64,000 nt of DNA from Takakia lepidozioides (lineage: Eukaryota > Streptophyta > Takakiopsida > Takakiales > Takakiaceae): assembly GCA_030704615.1 (NCBI GenBank), contig CM060731.1:63530756-63594755 (forward strand). The letters are read 5' to 3'. A model generated the notes under the pieces. That model did not search any database, was not told the origin of the DNA, and saw nothing but the letters and a program-made list of their open reading frames with translations. Numbering within the stretch: the stretch's first letter is position 1; the number at the start of each line of letters is the position of its first letter. The translations under genes were made by a program, and so were the position numbers. Positions 25,079-38,600 of the stretch are shown here, one piece after another.

Positions 25079-25448
25079 GTGCTCTCCCTCATTGGCAACC
25101 TCACCGGACTACACCAATGAGGTCAGCCATGTTGCTGCCTCCTGAAAACAAATAACCCCTCCAAATTCAAAAAAAAAAACAAACAACAAAGAAAATCATG
25201 CATGCAAAGGAAAGGATAAAACATGGAACAAGGTGCGACAGTTGTACCTTTGCAAGCTTGTCAGACTCGCCCCCAGTGTCACCCGATGTGGCAGGAGTCC
25301 CCATTGCCGGATGTGCCCGCGCTATCCCCTCCCGGAGCGCCACTAGAAGTAGATTCCAGATGTGGAGCATATAGCCGGCGGCGGCGCCCCGTAGTCCAGG
25401 CCCTTCTTTGCTGACCGCTCATGCTCAGGGGGCGGTGTCGCTGATCGG

Positions 25449-26045
25449 CTAGGCCGCTCCAAACCAGCCCATACCTCCTCCTCCTCCCCCCCCCAAATGC
25501 GTAGCAGGGTAGAAGCCCTCACCCGGCTTGACTACTTCGAGGTGCTTCGCTATCTCAGCCACTTCATTGGCCCTCCTCGTCTCCTCCTCCCTCATCGACA
25601 ACATTAGGCTAGCAATGGAGGCTTTCAAAGGCCCTTGAACCTGACGTTGGGCCTTGGCAAGTGCAACCTTTGCTGCGGTGGGGGTGACATCCAAAAGTTG
25701 CCCATACCGGGCCCCTGAACGGGTGATGTGCTTGCCAAGGTACATTTCACCCGTCTTGGTGGCCGGGGCTGTGCTCAACTGAGCATCCGGCTCAGCAAAC
25801 AACCTCCCGAATAGGAGAGCTGGCTGAGCCGTTCCCTGGCGCATCCAAGATGTGGACAAGAGGGGGGGTACTGGCCTGGGGGGCAGACGAGCCCTCCGGC
25901 TGCGGCTGTCGACGGGGCTGGTTAACCATGAGACGCCCTGGCGCGTCACACGTGCCGGCAAAGCAAACGGATTGTCAGCCCCTTTCTTTGGGGGAAGGGA
26001 CTTCTTCCCTTTCCCCATAAGCTGGCACCTATCATGCAAACCCAC
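25449..26045 (-). CDS. Element-borne hypothetical protein, possible first exon
   Basis: This 198-codon minus-strand frame starts with Met at 26045. Its N-terminal half is Pro/Arg/Ser-rich and probably disordered. From about residue 140 it has a helix-forming stretch (MREEETRRANEVAEIAKHLE around 165-185), and it ends in a glycine run encoded by a C-rich tract. The frame lies upstream, in transcription order, of the frame at 24407-25078 and within the CACTA-like element. Function is unknown. Alternatives are a fortuitous frame in GC-rich DNA or a captured exon. Confidence 0.35.
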   Translation of the reverse strand: MGLHDRCQLMGKGKKSLPPKKGADNPFALPARVTRQGVSWLTSPVDSRSRRARLPPRPVPPLLSTSWMRQGTAQPALLFGRLFAEPDAQLSTAPATKTGEMYLGKHITRSGARYGQLLDVTPTAAKVALAKAQRQVQGPLKASIASLMLSMREEETRRANEVAEIAKHLEVVKPGEGFYPATHLGGGGGGGMGWFGAA

Positions 26046-26289
26046 AAGTTGGCCTCATTAGGAAACAACCTCTACATTCCAGATCAAAAACAAAAAAAAC
26101 CAAGCATGTCAGGGGCTGAGAGCGGCAAGTGATCAGGGTCTCGGGGGGGGGGATGATTGAGCACCACCAGCAGCTGCTGAGCACCATGGGCTCATCCCCC
26201 CCCCCCCCATTTTTTTGTTTTTGGTTTCCTGGTCTCTCCCTCTCTCCCTCTCTCCCTCTCTACTGGGAATTGGCAGTTTGCTATCAGTG

Positions 26290-26830
26290 TGGATTTTTTG
26301 TTCCTCTATCAGGCTTTTTCATCCATACAAGATGAGCCACTAGGATGGACACTGAATTACCTCTAGGATGGTTCTTTTGGCCTTTTCATTCCTCCTCTAT
26401 TGACTCTCATCCATACCGGATGAGTCACCATGGAAGAAAAGAATTACCTCTATGGAGGTTGCCAATAGCATCCTGTTTTTCCATCCGTACCGGATGAAAA
26501 ACTACCAGGGTAATAATTTTTCATTCCTCTTTTATTGACTCTTGTTATCCATACCGGATGGTCTGGAAAGGAATGATAGAATTACCTAGATGGAGGTAAG
26601 GCGCTGCCACGGATGATATTCCCTAGTTTTTCATCCTGACACATGTGAGCTGTCTATGGATGATGTGATTATGACCTGGAATTGATCTTTACTACCCCTA
26701 ATTATGATTAATTACGGTGGAAACCCTAACCCCTACCCCAAAACCTATTTTTTACCTTGCTACGGATGAAATCCGTCAGGGTTTATGGACTCGTCCTACC
26801 ATTTTTCATCCGCGGATGAAAAATCGGGGG
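26290..26830. repeat. Field of inverted CATCC/GGATG repeats
   Basis: CATCCATACCGGATGA and variants occur at about 26320, 26408, 26488 and 26538, and TTTTTCATCCG...CGGATGAAAAA at about 26800-26825. Longer companions (GAATTACCTC, CATTCCTC..TATTGACTCT) recur with a spacing of about 120 bp. Such dense short inverted repeats typify the subterminal part of a class II transposon. No terminal repeat or target duplication was located. Confidence 0.6.
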
Positions 26831-28595
26831 ACAACCCTATGTCGTCTCTCCTGCTGTCAGAAGCACACGATGTGCTTCTGAGCTCGCGAGGAGAATGTTA
26901 TGGCGGGTGTGCTTCGGTGGCTGCCCCGTTTGTGGTGTCGTATCCATGCTGGACGAGCGCCTGGGGGGGCGCGAAGGCGGCGCCTTGTCTCTCTTGCAAC
27001 GGGAAACACCGCTATGAAAGCAGTGGCATCTTCCCTCCTCTGGCTTTTTCTGTGCTTAGCAAGGATGCTTATGATGGGAAGTTCTCTCCCTCTTTTCTAG
27101 TGCCTTGCGTTTGTGCCTGCTTTGCTTCATTGCTTGTGTGCTTTGTGGAGGCGGCTTGTTGCGGGTGGTGATGGCGCATAACCCTCTTCCCCAATCGCTT
27201 AAGGTGCCTTTGGAGTTCAGGGATTCTCATGTTCTTATCTCTTTCTCTTGCTTTTGAGTTTCTTAGTTGACATCGATGACAAGTGTGAGGGTCTGTGATT
27301 CACCTGGGGTTCCACAATCCTCACTAACCTGTTGGTTTTTGTGGGGGCTTGTGATGGGACCAGGTGAGGATCCTCACCTACTTTGAAGCTTCTTGAGCAT
27401 GCAGATTGGGATATGGGCTGAGAAGACCTGTGGGTTTTTGCGCCGTGAGGTGGCTGCTGCCTGCAACCTCGATTTCAACCCAACTGCTCCTGGTTTGGCA
27501 TGCTACAGCCTGGTTTTTGGCCTTTGTCGTTCTGTCGTCGATGCGCAGCTCGGCCTGACTGGCCTGTCTCCTGAGGCTTGCATACAAACCATACCCTACC
27601 TCTTGATCTTTGACAGTAGGGCCAGTGGATTATTGAGCTAGGTTGTAAGTTCTTTTGGCCAAAGAGGATCTGGTTTTAGGTGGTATGTTTTTGGCGGTTT
27701 TGGGTCTCTATGGACATGGTGGCCTTGAAGGGTATGGCGGCAGCCTGATAAGGCACCGACCTGCTCCTTTTCGGGCCTGTTTCTGTTGAGTATTGGATCA
27801 CAATGAGGTGTTCTTTGCATGCTTTAGCATGGAACTCTTGAAGGATGAGGATGGTAAGCTGCAATGGGATCCTACCTATAGTTTTGGCTTTGTCATGACA
27901 TCAGGCCTATGACCTGCAATCTGGTTTTTTATATGCAAAAGAGGCTGGATCTCGGCCGTTCAAGCTGCTTGTATGTACAAGTCTTGAACCTGCAATTTGA
28001 CAGGCTGAGTTCACATTCCCTTGACACCTTGTATGATCACATGTCTCGGGGTGAATACAAATGATATGGAATTTATTTCATCATGCCCAAGTAGGACTAC
28101 TTGGTGGCATATTGTGATTCTGACAAATTGCAGGCTGGTCCTTATGCCTTGGCTGATGCATGACCTGCCATAATTAATGGCTGAAAATGTAAGATGTTGC
28201 AACCTGTGGGTCATATCCAAGATGTATGTGTGAAAACGTGTCTTGAAATGGTAATAGGGCAAGCTGGACCATGGTACCTTGCCCTTTGCATGACCTCAGC
28301 ATTTTTATTCTCCTTCAATACATGACCTGCTGGTAAGGTATGTGTGCAGGCTGAACCAAGAGGCCTTGCAACCTGCACAGGGGCAGCAATATCTCATCTT
28401 GTCCCACACATGAACACATGATTCATTGGCCAAGATGGCCGGATCTTGGGTGTTCAAGATGCTTGCATCCCCTACATGAACAAACCCCGCCCTCCCACCT
28501 TGTTTTATCATGACTGATTGGGTGATGTCATTTCATGGGAAGCTATGACAAGAATGGAAATGTTAGATGGTGCCCTGTTTTGGGTTGTTTATGTC
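26831..28595. other. Unassigned DNA with recurring GACCTGC and GGCTG words
   Basis: No gene is supported. An open frame at 26785-27171 (+) has no recognisable domain. Between about 27880 and 28400 the words CATGACCTGC, AACCTGCA(A/C) and CAGGCTG recur in both orientations, and a GGATCT(C/T)GG(C/G)..TTCAAG phrase appears near 27949 and 28441. This may be another transposon subterminal field. Confidence 0.4.
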
Positions 28596-28596
28596 T

Positions 28597-29420
28597 TTAA
28601 TTGACAATGACCCTAGTGGGTCTTCTCCATGTCTTGACATGACATAAATATCTTCCCTCCCTTTTTTTTTTGCTGCTCACAAAAATAAACAAACCACAAA
28701 GGAGAGAGGGTGCAGAAAAAGTTAAAAAGAGTAGCCTTGTAGCCATTGACCCCACGCCCAGTTTGAGCGGAAACAAAAGGGACAGAACTTGCCTCGTCAG
28801 GGGCTGACGTTGGTAGTAAGACTTACCTTCATATATAGAATTAATCCGGGTTTTCCAGATATCCTCTAGAAATCCCTTCACACAAGCATCAATCTGCTGT
28901 GTGTGATTTGCCCAATAACTAGGCCTCAGGAGGGCCTGGGCTTTTGGCTCAGCCTCGAGACTTTCAAAGTTGGTAAACAGAGGTACATGCACAATTCCCT
29001 TGATAGATTTGAAGAGAGTGTCTCTTTGGTGAGCGAACTCCGGACAGTGTATCAGAAAATGAGTATTGTCTTTAGATTGCCCACACAACGGACAATTGCA
29101 CTCTCCCTTTCCTCTCTGCTTCTGTTTGTTGTTCAAAGGTAGGCTTCCTGCCCTGAGTTTAAATTTCAGTCTAGTGCCGAGAGTGGGTAGACCCTTGAGG
29201 TCATCCAAGATGTCCTCCCCCATGTCATTGATTGGAAACAAGTTCAGGGAAGTTTTTGTGACTAACTTCATTTTCATCTAACAATCTCATCGCAACAAAC
29301 ATGGCTTTGGACACTACAGCCTCTAAGTCAGATTTATCAACCTATATTGCAGATCCGTACTCCAAGGCAGGTCTAATAATGCGACAAAGCATAGTTTTCT
29401 TAACCTCAGAGTTGACACCT
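28597..29420 (-). pseudogene. LINE 3' end (reverse transcriptase C-terminal part)
   Basis: On the minus strand, frames from about 29420 down to 28600 read the tail of a non-LTR retrotransposon polymerase. First comes IIRPALEYGSA (about 29385-29350, in a frame different from the longest one). Then LGTRLKFKLRAGSLPLN and the Cys/His motif CPLCGQSKDNTHFLIHCPEF follow. The CxxC...HxxxxC arrangement is the C-terminal zinc knuckle of LINE ORF2. The frame is broken in the middle (frameshift near 29280), and an A run on the minus strand (plus-strand T run at about 28662-28672) marks the 3' end. A related piece occurs at 62380-62520. Confidence 0.7.
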
Positions 29421-29639
29421 CTGCAGAAAAAGTTAAGAAGAGAGAGGAAAAAAAAAAATGAACCCTAATCACCAAAAGCACCTTGAGCGATCGGGGAAGG
29501 TAACTTTGCGCCGTCGCCACCAGCAAGCCATCTCCAGCACAGCTAAGGAGAAGTGAAGCATACAAGCATCCATGCTAGGTTTAAGAAGGGAGAGAGGGAT
29601 ATATACTTCCCCACACAAGCGCCGCTGCGAAACATAAAT

Positions 29640-32600
29640 TGATTCGAAATTGATTCGATGGCTCAACGGATGGTTGGCCATCGAGATGATTTTGGTTCGC
29701 TTTGAGACTTGGCCAGTATGTTCAATGTGCCACGGAAGAGGCCCCAGAGTAATATGAGATCAACCGAAATTCGTTCAATGGGCCCACGGATGGTTGCCCA
29801 TCCAAATGATTTTCGTTCGCTTTGAGACTTGGCCATTGTGTTCAATGTACCCTCTGATAGGTCCCAGTGTAATATGAGATCAATCGAAATTCGTTCGATG
29901 GGCCAATGAGGCGTTCAGTTGTCATCTGGTTTTTGTTCATTGCGAAAAACAAATCCTGCAATGCGTGCACGGCTATTGCACCCATTGAACGGATGTGGTT
30001 GAAGCCCCTCTTTTGCCCGCATGTGCTCGAACATGTGTGCGACACGTGTGCGGAGACACAACAGACGAATAAATCATTTTCCTCCCCATCGACACCAAGC
30101 CATTCCATAATGCAATTGAATTTAAATTGATTTTAAGCCAATAAATAGGTTTGCACTGCCTTTCATTGGGGGTTCTGGCACGTATCGATTTTGTTTTTGG
30201 CTCAATTTTGTCTTGCGGCTTCCAGCATCCCACCACTACTCCCCCGCCAAAATTTGGACCGATCAAAAAATGCCCCCCGAAAAGAATGTTCTCTTCGTTC
30301 ACTATTGCAAAACTCTCTATGAAGATTGCGTGAAGTTGAACACAAATCAAGTTTGGAGTGCAAAACAGGGAAGAAAACTGTGGTTTTGGGTCCAAATGAA
30401 TTATGTTCGCTCCCAAATTTGGCACGCACGTTGCATATGGCTACATTATACGCCCCATTCAAAAAACGGAATGAAGAAAACCGTGAGCACGCGAAAACAC
30501 AGCCCAACAGGTCCCAAAGCAAATAGCAGATCTAGCGGAATACATTCAACGGGTGAACGGATGGTTGCCCATCCAAATCATTTTTGTTTGCTTCCAAACT
30601 TTGCCAGTACGTTCGAGACACCCTCTCACAGGTCCCGGACTAATATCAGATCAATCGAAATTGATTCGATGGCTCAACGGATGGTTGGCCATCGAGATGA
30701 TTTTGGTTCGCTTTGAGACTTGGCCAGTATGTTCAATGTGCCACGGAAGAGGCCCCAGAGTAATATGAGATCAACCGAAATTCGTTCAATGGGCCCACGG
30801 ATGGTTGCCCATCCAAATGATTTTCGTTCGCTTTGAGACTTGGCCATTGTGTTCAATGTACCCTCTGATAGGTCCCAGTGTAATATGAGATCAATCGAAA
30901 TTCGTTCGATGGGCCAATGAGGCGTTCAGTTGTCATCTGGTTTTTGTTCATTGCGAAAAACAAATCCTGCAATGCGTGCACGGCTATTGCACCCATTGAA
31001 CGGATGTGGTTGAAGCCCCTCTTTTGCCCGCATGTGCTCGAACATGTGTGCGACACGTGTGCGGAGACACAACAGACGAATAAATCATTTTCCTCCCCAT
31101 CGACACCAAGCCATTCCATAATGCAATTGAATTTAAATTGATTTTAAGCCAATAAATAGGTTTGCACTGCCTTTCATTGGGGGTTCTGGCACGTATCGAT
31201 TTTGTTTTTGGCTCAATTTTGTTCTGCGGCTTCCAGCATCCCACCACTACTCCCCCACCAAAATTTGGACCGATCAAAAAATGCCCCCCGAAAAGAATGT
31301 TCTCTTCGTTCACTATTGCAAAACTCTCTATGAAGATTGCGTGAAGTTGAACACAAATCAAGTTTGGAGTGCAAAACAGGGAAGAAAACTGTGGTTTTGG
31401 GTCCAAATGAATTATGTTCGCTCCCAAATTTGGCACGCACGTTGCATATGGCTACATTATACGCCCCATTCAAAAAACGGAATGAAGAAAACCGTGAGCA
31501 CGCGAAAACACAGCCCAACAGGTCCAAAGCAAATAGCAGATCTAGCGGAATACATTCAACGGGTGAACGGATGGTTGCCCATCCAAATCATTTTTGTTTG
31601 CTTCCAAACTTTGCCAGTACGTTCGAGACACCCTCTCACAGGTCCCGGACTAATATCAGATCAATCGAAATTGATTCGATGGCTCAACGGATGGTTGGCC
31701 ATCGAGATGATTTTGGTTCGCTTTGAGACTTGGCCAGTATGTTCAATGTGCCACGGAAGAGGCCCCAGAGTAATATGAGATCAACCGAAATTCGTTCAAT
31801 GGGCCCACGGATGGTTGCCCATCCAAATGATTTTCGTTCGCTTTGAGACTTGGCCATTGTGTTCAATGTACCCTCTGATAGGTCCCAGTGTAATATGAGA
31901 TCAATCGAAATTCGTTCGATGGGCCAATGAGGCGTTCAGTTGTCATCTGGTTTTTGTTCATTGCGAAAAACAAATCCTGCAATGCGTGCACGGCTATTGC
32001 ACCCATTGAACGGATGTGGTTGAAGCCCCTCTTTTGCCCGCATGTGCTCGAACATGGTGCGACACGTGTGCGGAGACACAACAGACGAATAAATCATTTT
32101 CCTCCCCATCGACACCAAGCCATTCCATAATGCAATTGAATTTAAATTGATTTTAAGCCAATAAATAGGTTTGCACTGCCTTTCATTGGGGGTTCTGGCA
32201 CGTATCGATTTTGTTTTTGGCTCAATTTTGTTCTGCGGCTTCCAGCATCCCACCACTACTCCCCCACCAAAATTTGGACCGATCAAAAAATGCCCCCCGA
32301 AAAGAATGTTCTCTTCGTTCACTATTGCAAAACTCTCTATGAAGATTGCGTGAAGTTGAACACAAATCAAGTTTGGAGTGCAAAACAGGGAAGAAAACTG
32401 TGGTTTTGGGTCCAAATGAATTATGTTCGCTCCCAAATTTGGCACGCACGTTGCATATGGCTACATTATACGCCCCATTCAAAAAACGGAATGAAGAAAA
32501 CCGTGAGCACGCGAAAACACAGCCCAACAGGTCCCAAAGCAAATAGCAGATCTAGCGGAATACATTCAACGGGTGAACGGATGGTTGCCCATCCAAATCA

Positions 32601-35600
32601 TTTTTGTTTGCTTCCAAACTTTGCCAGTACGTTCGAGACACCCTCTCACAGGTCCCGGACTAATATCAGATCAATCGAAATTGATTCGATGGCTCAACGG
32701 ATGGTTGGCCATCGAGATGATTTTGGTTCGCTTTGAGACTTGGCCAGTATGTTCAATGTGCCACGGAAGAGGCCCCAGAGTAATATGAGATCAACCGAAA
32801 TTCGTTCAATGGGCCCACGGATGGTTGCCCATCCAAATGATTTTCGTTCGCTTTGAGACTTGGCCATTGTGTTCAATGTACCCTCTGATAGGTCCCAGTG
32901 TAATATGAGATCAATCGAAATTCGTTCGATGGGCCAATGAGGCGTTCAGTTGTCATCTGGTTTTTGTTCATTGCGAAAAACAAATCCTGCAATGCGTGCA
33001 CGGCTATTGCACCCATTGAACGGATGTGGTTGAAGCCCCTCTTTTGCCCGCATGTGCTCGAACATGTGTGCGACACGTGTGCGGAGACACAACAGACGAA
33101 TAAATCATTTTCCTCCCCATCGACACCAAGCCATTCCATAATGCAATTGAATTTAAATTGATTTTAAGCCAATAAATAGGTTTGCACTGCCTTTCATTGG
33201 GGGTTCTGGCACGTATCGATTTTGTTTTTGGCTCAATTTTGTTCTGCGGCTTCCAGCATCCCACCACTACTCCCCCGCCAAAATTTGGACCGATCAAAAA
33301 ATGCCCCCCGAAAAGAATGTTCTCTTCGTTCACTATTGCAAAACTCTCTATGAAGATTGCGTGAAGTTGAACACAAATCAAGTTTGGAGTGCAAAACAGG
33401 GAAGAAAACTGTGGTTTTGGGTCCAAATGAATTATGTTCGCTCCCAAATTTGGCACGCACGTTGCATATGGCTACATTATACGCCCCATTCAAAAAACGG
33501 AATGAAGAAAACCGTGAGCACGCGAAAACACAGCCCAACAGGTCCCAAAGCAAATAGCAGATCTAGCGGAATACATTCAACGGGTGAACGGATGGTTGCC
33601 CATCCAAATCATTTTTGTTTGCTTCCAAACTTTGCCAGTACGTTCGAGACACCCTCTCACAGGTCCCGGACTAATATCAGATCAATCGAAATTGATTCGA
33701 TGGCTCAACGGATGGTTGGCCATCGAGATGATTTTGGTTCGCTTTGAGACTTGGCCAGTATGTTCAATGTGCCACGGAAGAGGCCCCAGAGTAATATGAG
33801 ATCAACCGAAATTCGTTCAATGGGCCCACGGATGGTTGCCCATCCAAATGATTTTCGTTCGCTTTGAGACTTGGCCATTGTGTTCAATGTACCCTCTGAT
33901 AGGTCCCAGTGTAATATGAGATCAATCGAAATTCGTTCGATGGGCCAATGAGGCGTTCAGTTGTCATCTGGTTTTTGTTCATTGCGAAAAACAAATCCTG
34001 CAATGCGTGCACGGCTATTGCACCCATTGAACGGATGTGGTTGAAGCCCCTCTTTTGCCCGCATGTGCTCGAACATGTGTGCGACACGTGTGCGGAGACA
34101 CAACAGACGAATAAATCATTTTCCTCCCCATCGACACCAAGCCATTCCATAATGCAATTGAATTTAAATTGATTTTAAGCCAATAAATAGGTTTGCACTG
34201 CCTTTCATTGGGGGTTCTGGCACGTATCGATTTTGTTTTTGGCTCAATTTTGTTCTGCGGCTTCCAGCATCCCACCACTACTCCCCCGCCAAAATTTGGA
34301 CCGATCAAAAAATGCCCCCCGAAAAGAATGTTCTCTTCGTTCACTATTGCAAAACTCTCTATGAAGATTGCGTGAAGTTGAACACAAATCAAGTTTGGAG
34401 TGCAAAACAGGGAAGAAAACTGTGGTTTTGGGTCCAAATGAATTATGTTCGCTCCCAAATTTGGCACGCACGTTGCATATGGCTACATTATACGCCCCAT
34501 TCAAAAAAACGGAATGAAGAAACCGTGAGCACGCGAAAACACAGCCCAACAGGTCCCAAAGCAAATAGCAGATCTAGCGGAATACATTCAACGGGTGAAC
34601 GGATGGTTGCCCATCCAAATCATTTTTGTTTGCTTCCAAACTTTGCCAGTACGTTCGAGACACCCTCTCACAGGTCCCGGACTAATATCAGATCAATCGA
34701 AATTGATTCGATGGCTCAACGGATGGTTGGCCATCGAGATGATTTGGTTCGCTTTGAGACTTGGCCAGTATGTTCAATGTGCCACGGAAGAGGCCCCAGA
34801 GTAATATGAGATCAACCGAAATTCGTTCAATGGGCCCACGGATGGTTGCCCATCCAAATGATTTTCGTTCGCTTTGAGACTTGGCCATTGTGTTCAATGT
34901 ACCCTCTGATAGGTCCCAGTGTAATATGAGATCAATCGAAATTCGTTCGATGGGCCAATGAGGCGTTCAGTTGTCATCTGGTTTTTGTTCATTGCGAAAA
35001 ACAAATCCTGCAATGCGTGCACGGCTATTGCACCCATTGAACGGATGTGGTTGAAGCCCCTCTTTTGCCCGCATGTGCTCGAACATGTGTGCGACACGTG
35101 TGCGGAGACACAACAGACGAATAAATCATTTTCCTCCCATCGACACCAAGCCATTCCATAATGCAATTGAATTTAAATTGATTTTAAGCCAATAAATAGG
35201 TTTGCACTGCCTTTCATTGGGGGTTCTGGCACGTATCGATTTTGTTTTTGGCTCAATTTTGTTCTGCGGCTTCCAGCATCCCACCACTACTCCCCGCCAA
35301 AATTTGGACCGATCAAAAAATGCCCCCGAAAAGAATGTTCTCTTCGTTCACTATTGCAAAACTCTCTATGAAGATTGCGTGAAGTTGAACACAAATCAAG
35401 TTTGGAGTGCAAAACAGGGAAGAAAACTGTGGTTTTGGGTCCAAATGAATTATGTTCGCTCCCAAATTTGGCACGCACGTTGCATATGGCTACATTATAC
35501 GCCCCATTCAAAAAACGGAATGAAGAAAACCGTGAGCACGCGAAAACACAGCCCAACAGGTCCCAAAGCAAATAGCAGATCTAGCGGAATACATTCAACG

Positions 35601-38600
35601 GGTGAACGGATGGTTGCCCATCCAAATCATTTTTGTTTGCTTCCAAACTTTGCCAGTACGTTCGAGACACCCTCTCACAGGTCCGGGACTAATATCAGAT
35701 CAATCGAAATTGATTCGATGGCTCAACGGATGGTTGGCCATCGAGATGATTTTGGTTCGCTTTGAGACTTGGCCAGTATGTTCAATGTGCCACGGAAGAG
35801 GCCCCAGAGTAATATGAGATCAACCGAAATTCGTTCAATGGGCCCACGGATGGTTGCCCATCCAAATGATTTTCGTTCGCTTTGAGACTTGGCCATTGTG
35901 TTCAATGTACCCTCTGATAGGTCCCAGTGTAATATGAGATCAATCGAAATTCGTTCGATGGGCCAATGAGGCGTTCAGTTGTCATCTGGTTTTTGTTCAT
36001 TGCGAAAAACAAATCCTGCAATGCGTGCACGGCTATTGCACCCATTGAACGGATGTGGTTGAAGCCCCTCTTTTGCCCGCATGTGCTCGAACATGTGTGC
36101 GACACGTGTGCGGAGACACAACAGACGAATAAATCATTTTCCTCCCCATCGACACCAAGCCATTCCATAATGCAATTGAATTTAAATTGATTTTAAGCCA
36201 ATAAATAGGTTTGCACTGCCTTTCATTGGGGGTTCTGGCACGTATCGATTTTGTTTTTGGCTCAATTTTGTTCTGCGGCTTCCAGCATCCCACCACTACT
36301 CCCCCGCCAAAATTTGGACCGATCAAAAAATGCCCCCCGAAAAGAATGTTCTCTTCGTTCACTATTGCAAAACTCTCTATGAAGATTGCGTGAAGTTGAA
36401 CACAAATCAAGTTTGGAGTGCAAAACAGGGAAGAAAACTGTGGTTTTGGGTCCAAATGAATTATGTTCGCTCCCAAATTTGGCACGCACGTTGCATATGG
36501 CTACATTATACGCCCCATTCAAAAAACGGAATGAAGAAAACCGTGAGCACGCGAAAACACAGCCCAACAGGTCCCAAAGCAAATAGCAGATCTAGCGGAA
36601 TACATTCAACGGGTGAACGGATGGTTGCCCATCCAAATCATTTTTGTTTGCTTCCAAACTTTGCCAGTACGTTCGAGACACCCTCTCACAGGTCCCGGAC
36701 TAATATCAGATCAATCGAAATTGATTCGATGGCTCAACGGATGGTTGGCCATCGAGATGATTTTGGTTCGCTTTGAGACTTGGCCAGTATGTTCAATGTG
36801 CCACGGAAGAGGCCCCAGAGTAATATGAGATCAACCGAAATTCGTTCAATGGGCCCACGGATGGTTGCCCATCCAAATGATTTTCGTTCGCTTTGAGACT
36901 TGGCCATTGTGTTCAATGTACCCTCTGATAGGTCCCAGTGTAATATGAGATCAATCGAAATTCGTTCGATGGGCCAATGAGGCGTTCAGTTGTCATCTGG
37001 TTTTTGTTCATTGCGAAAAAACAAATCCTGCAATGCGTGCACGGCTATTGCACCCATTGAACGGATGTGGTTGAAGCCCCTCTTTTGCCCGCATGTGCTC
37101 GAACATGTGTGCGACACGTGTGCGGAGACACAACAGACGAATAAATCATTTTCCTCCCCATCGACACCAAGCCATTCCATAATGCAATTGAATTTAAATT
37201 GATTTTAAGCCAATAAATAGGTTTGCACTGCCTTTCATTGGGGGTTCTGGCACGTATCGATTTTGTTTTTGGCTCAATTTTGTTCTGCGGCTTCCAGCAT
37301 CCCACCACTACTCCCCCGCCAAAATTTGGACCGATCAAAAAATGCCCCCCGAAAAGAATGTTCTCTTCGTTCACTATTGCAAAACTCTCTATGAAGATTG
37401 CGTGAAGTTGAACACAAATCAAGTTTGGAGTGCAAAACAGGGAAGAAAACTGTGGTTTTGGGTCCAAATGAATTATGTTCGCTCCCAAATTTGGCACGCA
37501 CGTTGCATATGGCTACATTATACGCCCCATTCAAAAAACGGAATGAAGAAAACCGTGAGCACGCGAAAACACAGCCCAACAGGTCCCAAAGCAAATAGCA
37601 GATCTAGCGGAATACATTCAACGGGTGAACGGATGGTTGCCCATCCAAATCATTTTGTTTGCTTCCAAACTTTGCCAGTACGTTCGAGACACCCTCTCAC
37701 AGGTCCCGGACTAATATCAGATCAATCGAAATTGATTCGATGGCTCAACGGATGGTTGGCCATCGAGATGATTTTGGTTCGCTTTGAGACTTGGCCAGTA
37801 TGTTCAATGTGCCACGGAAGAGGCCCCAGAGTAATATGAGATCAACCGAAATTCGTTCAATGGGCCCACGGATGGTTGCCCATCCAAATGATTTTCGTTC
37901 GCTTTGAGACTTGGCCATTGTGTTCAATGTACCCTCTGATAGGTCCCAGTGTAATATGAGATCAATCGAAATTCGTTCGATGGGCCAATGAGGCGTTCAG
38001 TTGTCATCTGGTTTTTGTTCATTGCGAAAAACAAATCCTGCAATGCGTGCACGGCTATTGCACCCATTGAACGGATGTGGTTGAAGCCCCTCTTTTGCCC
38101 GCATGTGCTCGAACATGTGTGCGACACGTGTGCGGAGACACAACAGACGAATAAATCATTTTCCTCCCCATCGACACCAAGCCATTCCATAATGCAATTG
38201 AATTTAAATTGATTTTAAGCCAATAAATAGGTTTGCACTGCCTTTCATTGGGGGTTCTGGCACGTATCGATTTTGTTTTTGGCTCAATTTTGTTCTGCGG
38301 CTTCCAGCATCCCACCACTACTCCCCCGCCAAAATTTGGACCGATCAAAAAATGCCCCCGAAAAGAAGTTCTCTTCGTTCACTATTGCAAAACTCTCTAT
38401 GAAGATTGCGTGAAGTTGAACACAAATCAAGTTTGGAGTGCAAAACAGGGAAGAAAACTGTGGTTTTGGGTCCAAATGAATTATGTTCGCTCCCAAATTT
38501 GGCACGCACGTTGCATATGGCTACATTATACGCCCCATTCAAAAAACGGAATGAAGAAAACCGTGAGCACGCGAAAAACACAGCCCAACAGGTCCCAAAG

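Larger units (their letters stand above)
22827..26050 (-). mobile_element. CACTA-like DNA transposon, one end identified
   Basis: At 22827-22839 the plus strand reads CACTACAAGAAAA, the canonical terminus of plant CACTA (En/Spm) elements. It is followed by about 500 bp rich in GCGACGCC and GGCGTCGC words in both orientations, as expected for CACTA subterminal repeats. Similar words recur at 23690-23800. Gene-like open frames on the minus strand fill 23459-26045. The opposite terminus (ending TAGTG) was not found, so the right boundary is approximate and the element may be truncated. A second scrap of the same terminus (CACTACAGCAAATGGGG then GGTTTGCGACGCC) is at 57514. Confidence 0.6.

Noticed and set aside
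24444-25145. Long plus-strand open frame (over 230 codons) opposite the Lys/Glu-rich frame
   Set aside because: Its Phe/Ser/Leu runs are the complement of the purine-rich repeats on the other strand; a shadow.
26715-26750. Telomere-like AAACCCTAA followed by further C-rich words
   Set aside because: Only a single telomere-like heptamer copy with irregular neighbours; no interstitial telomere array.
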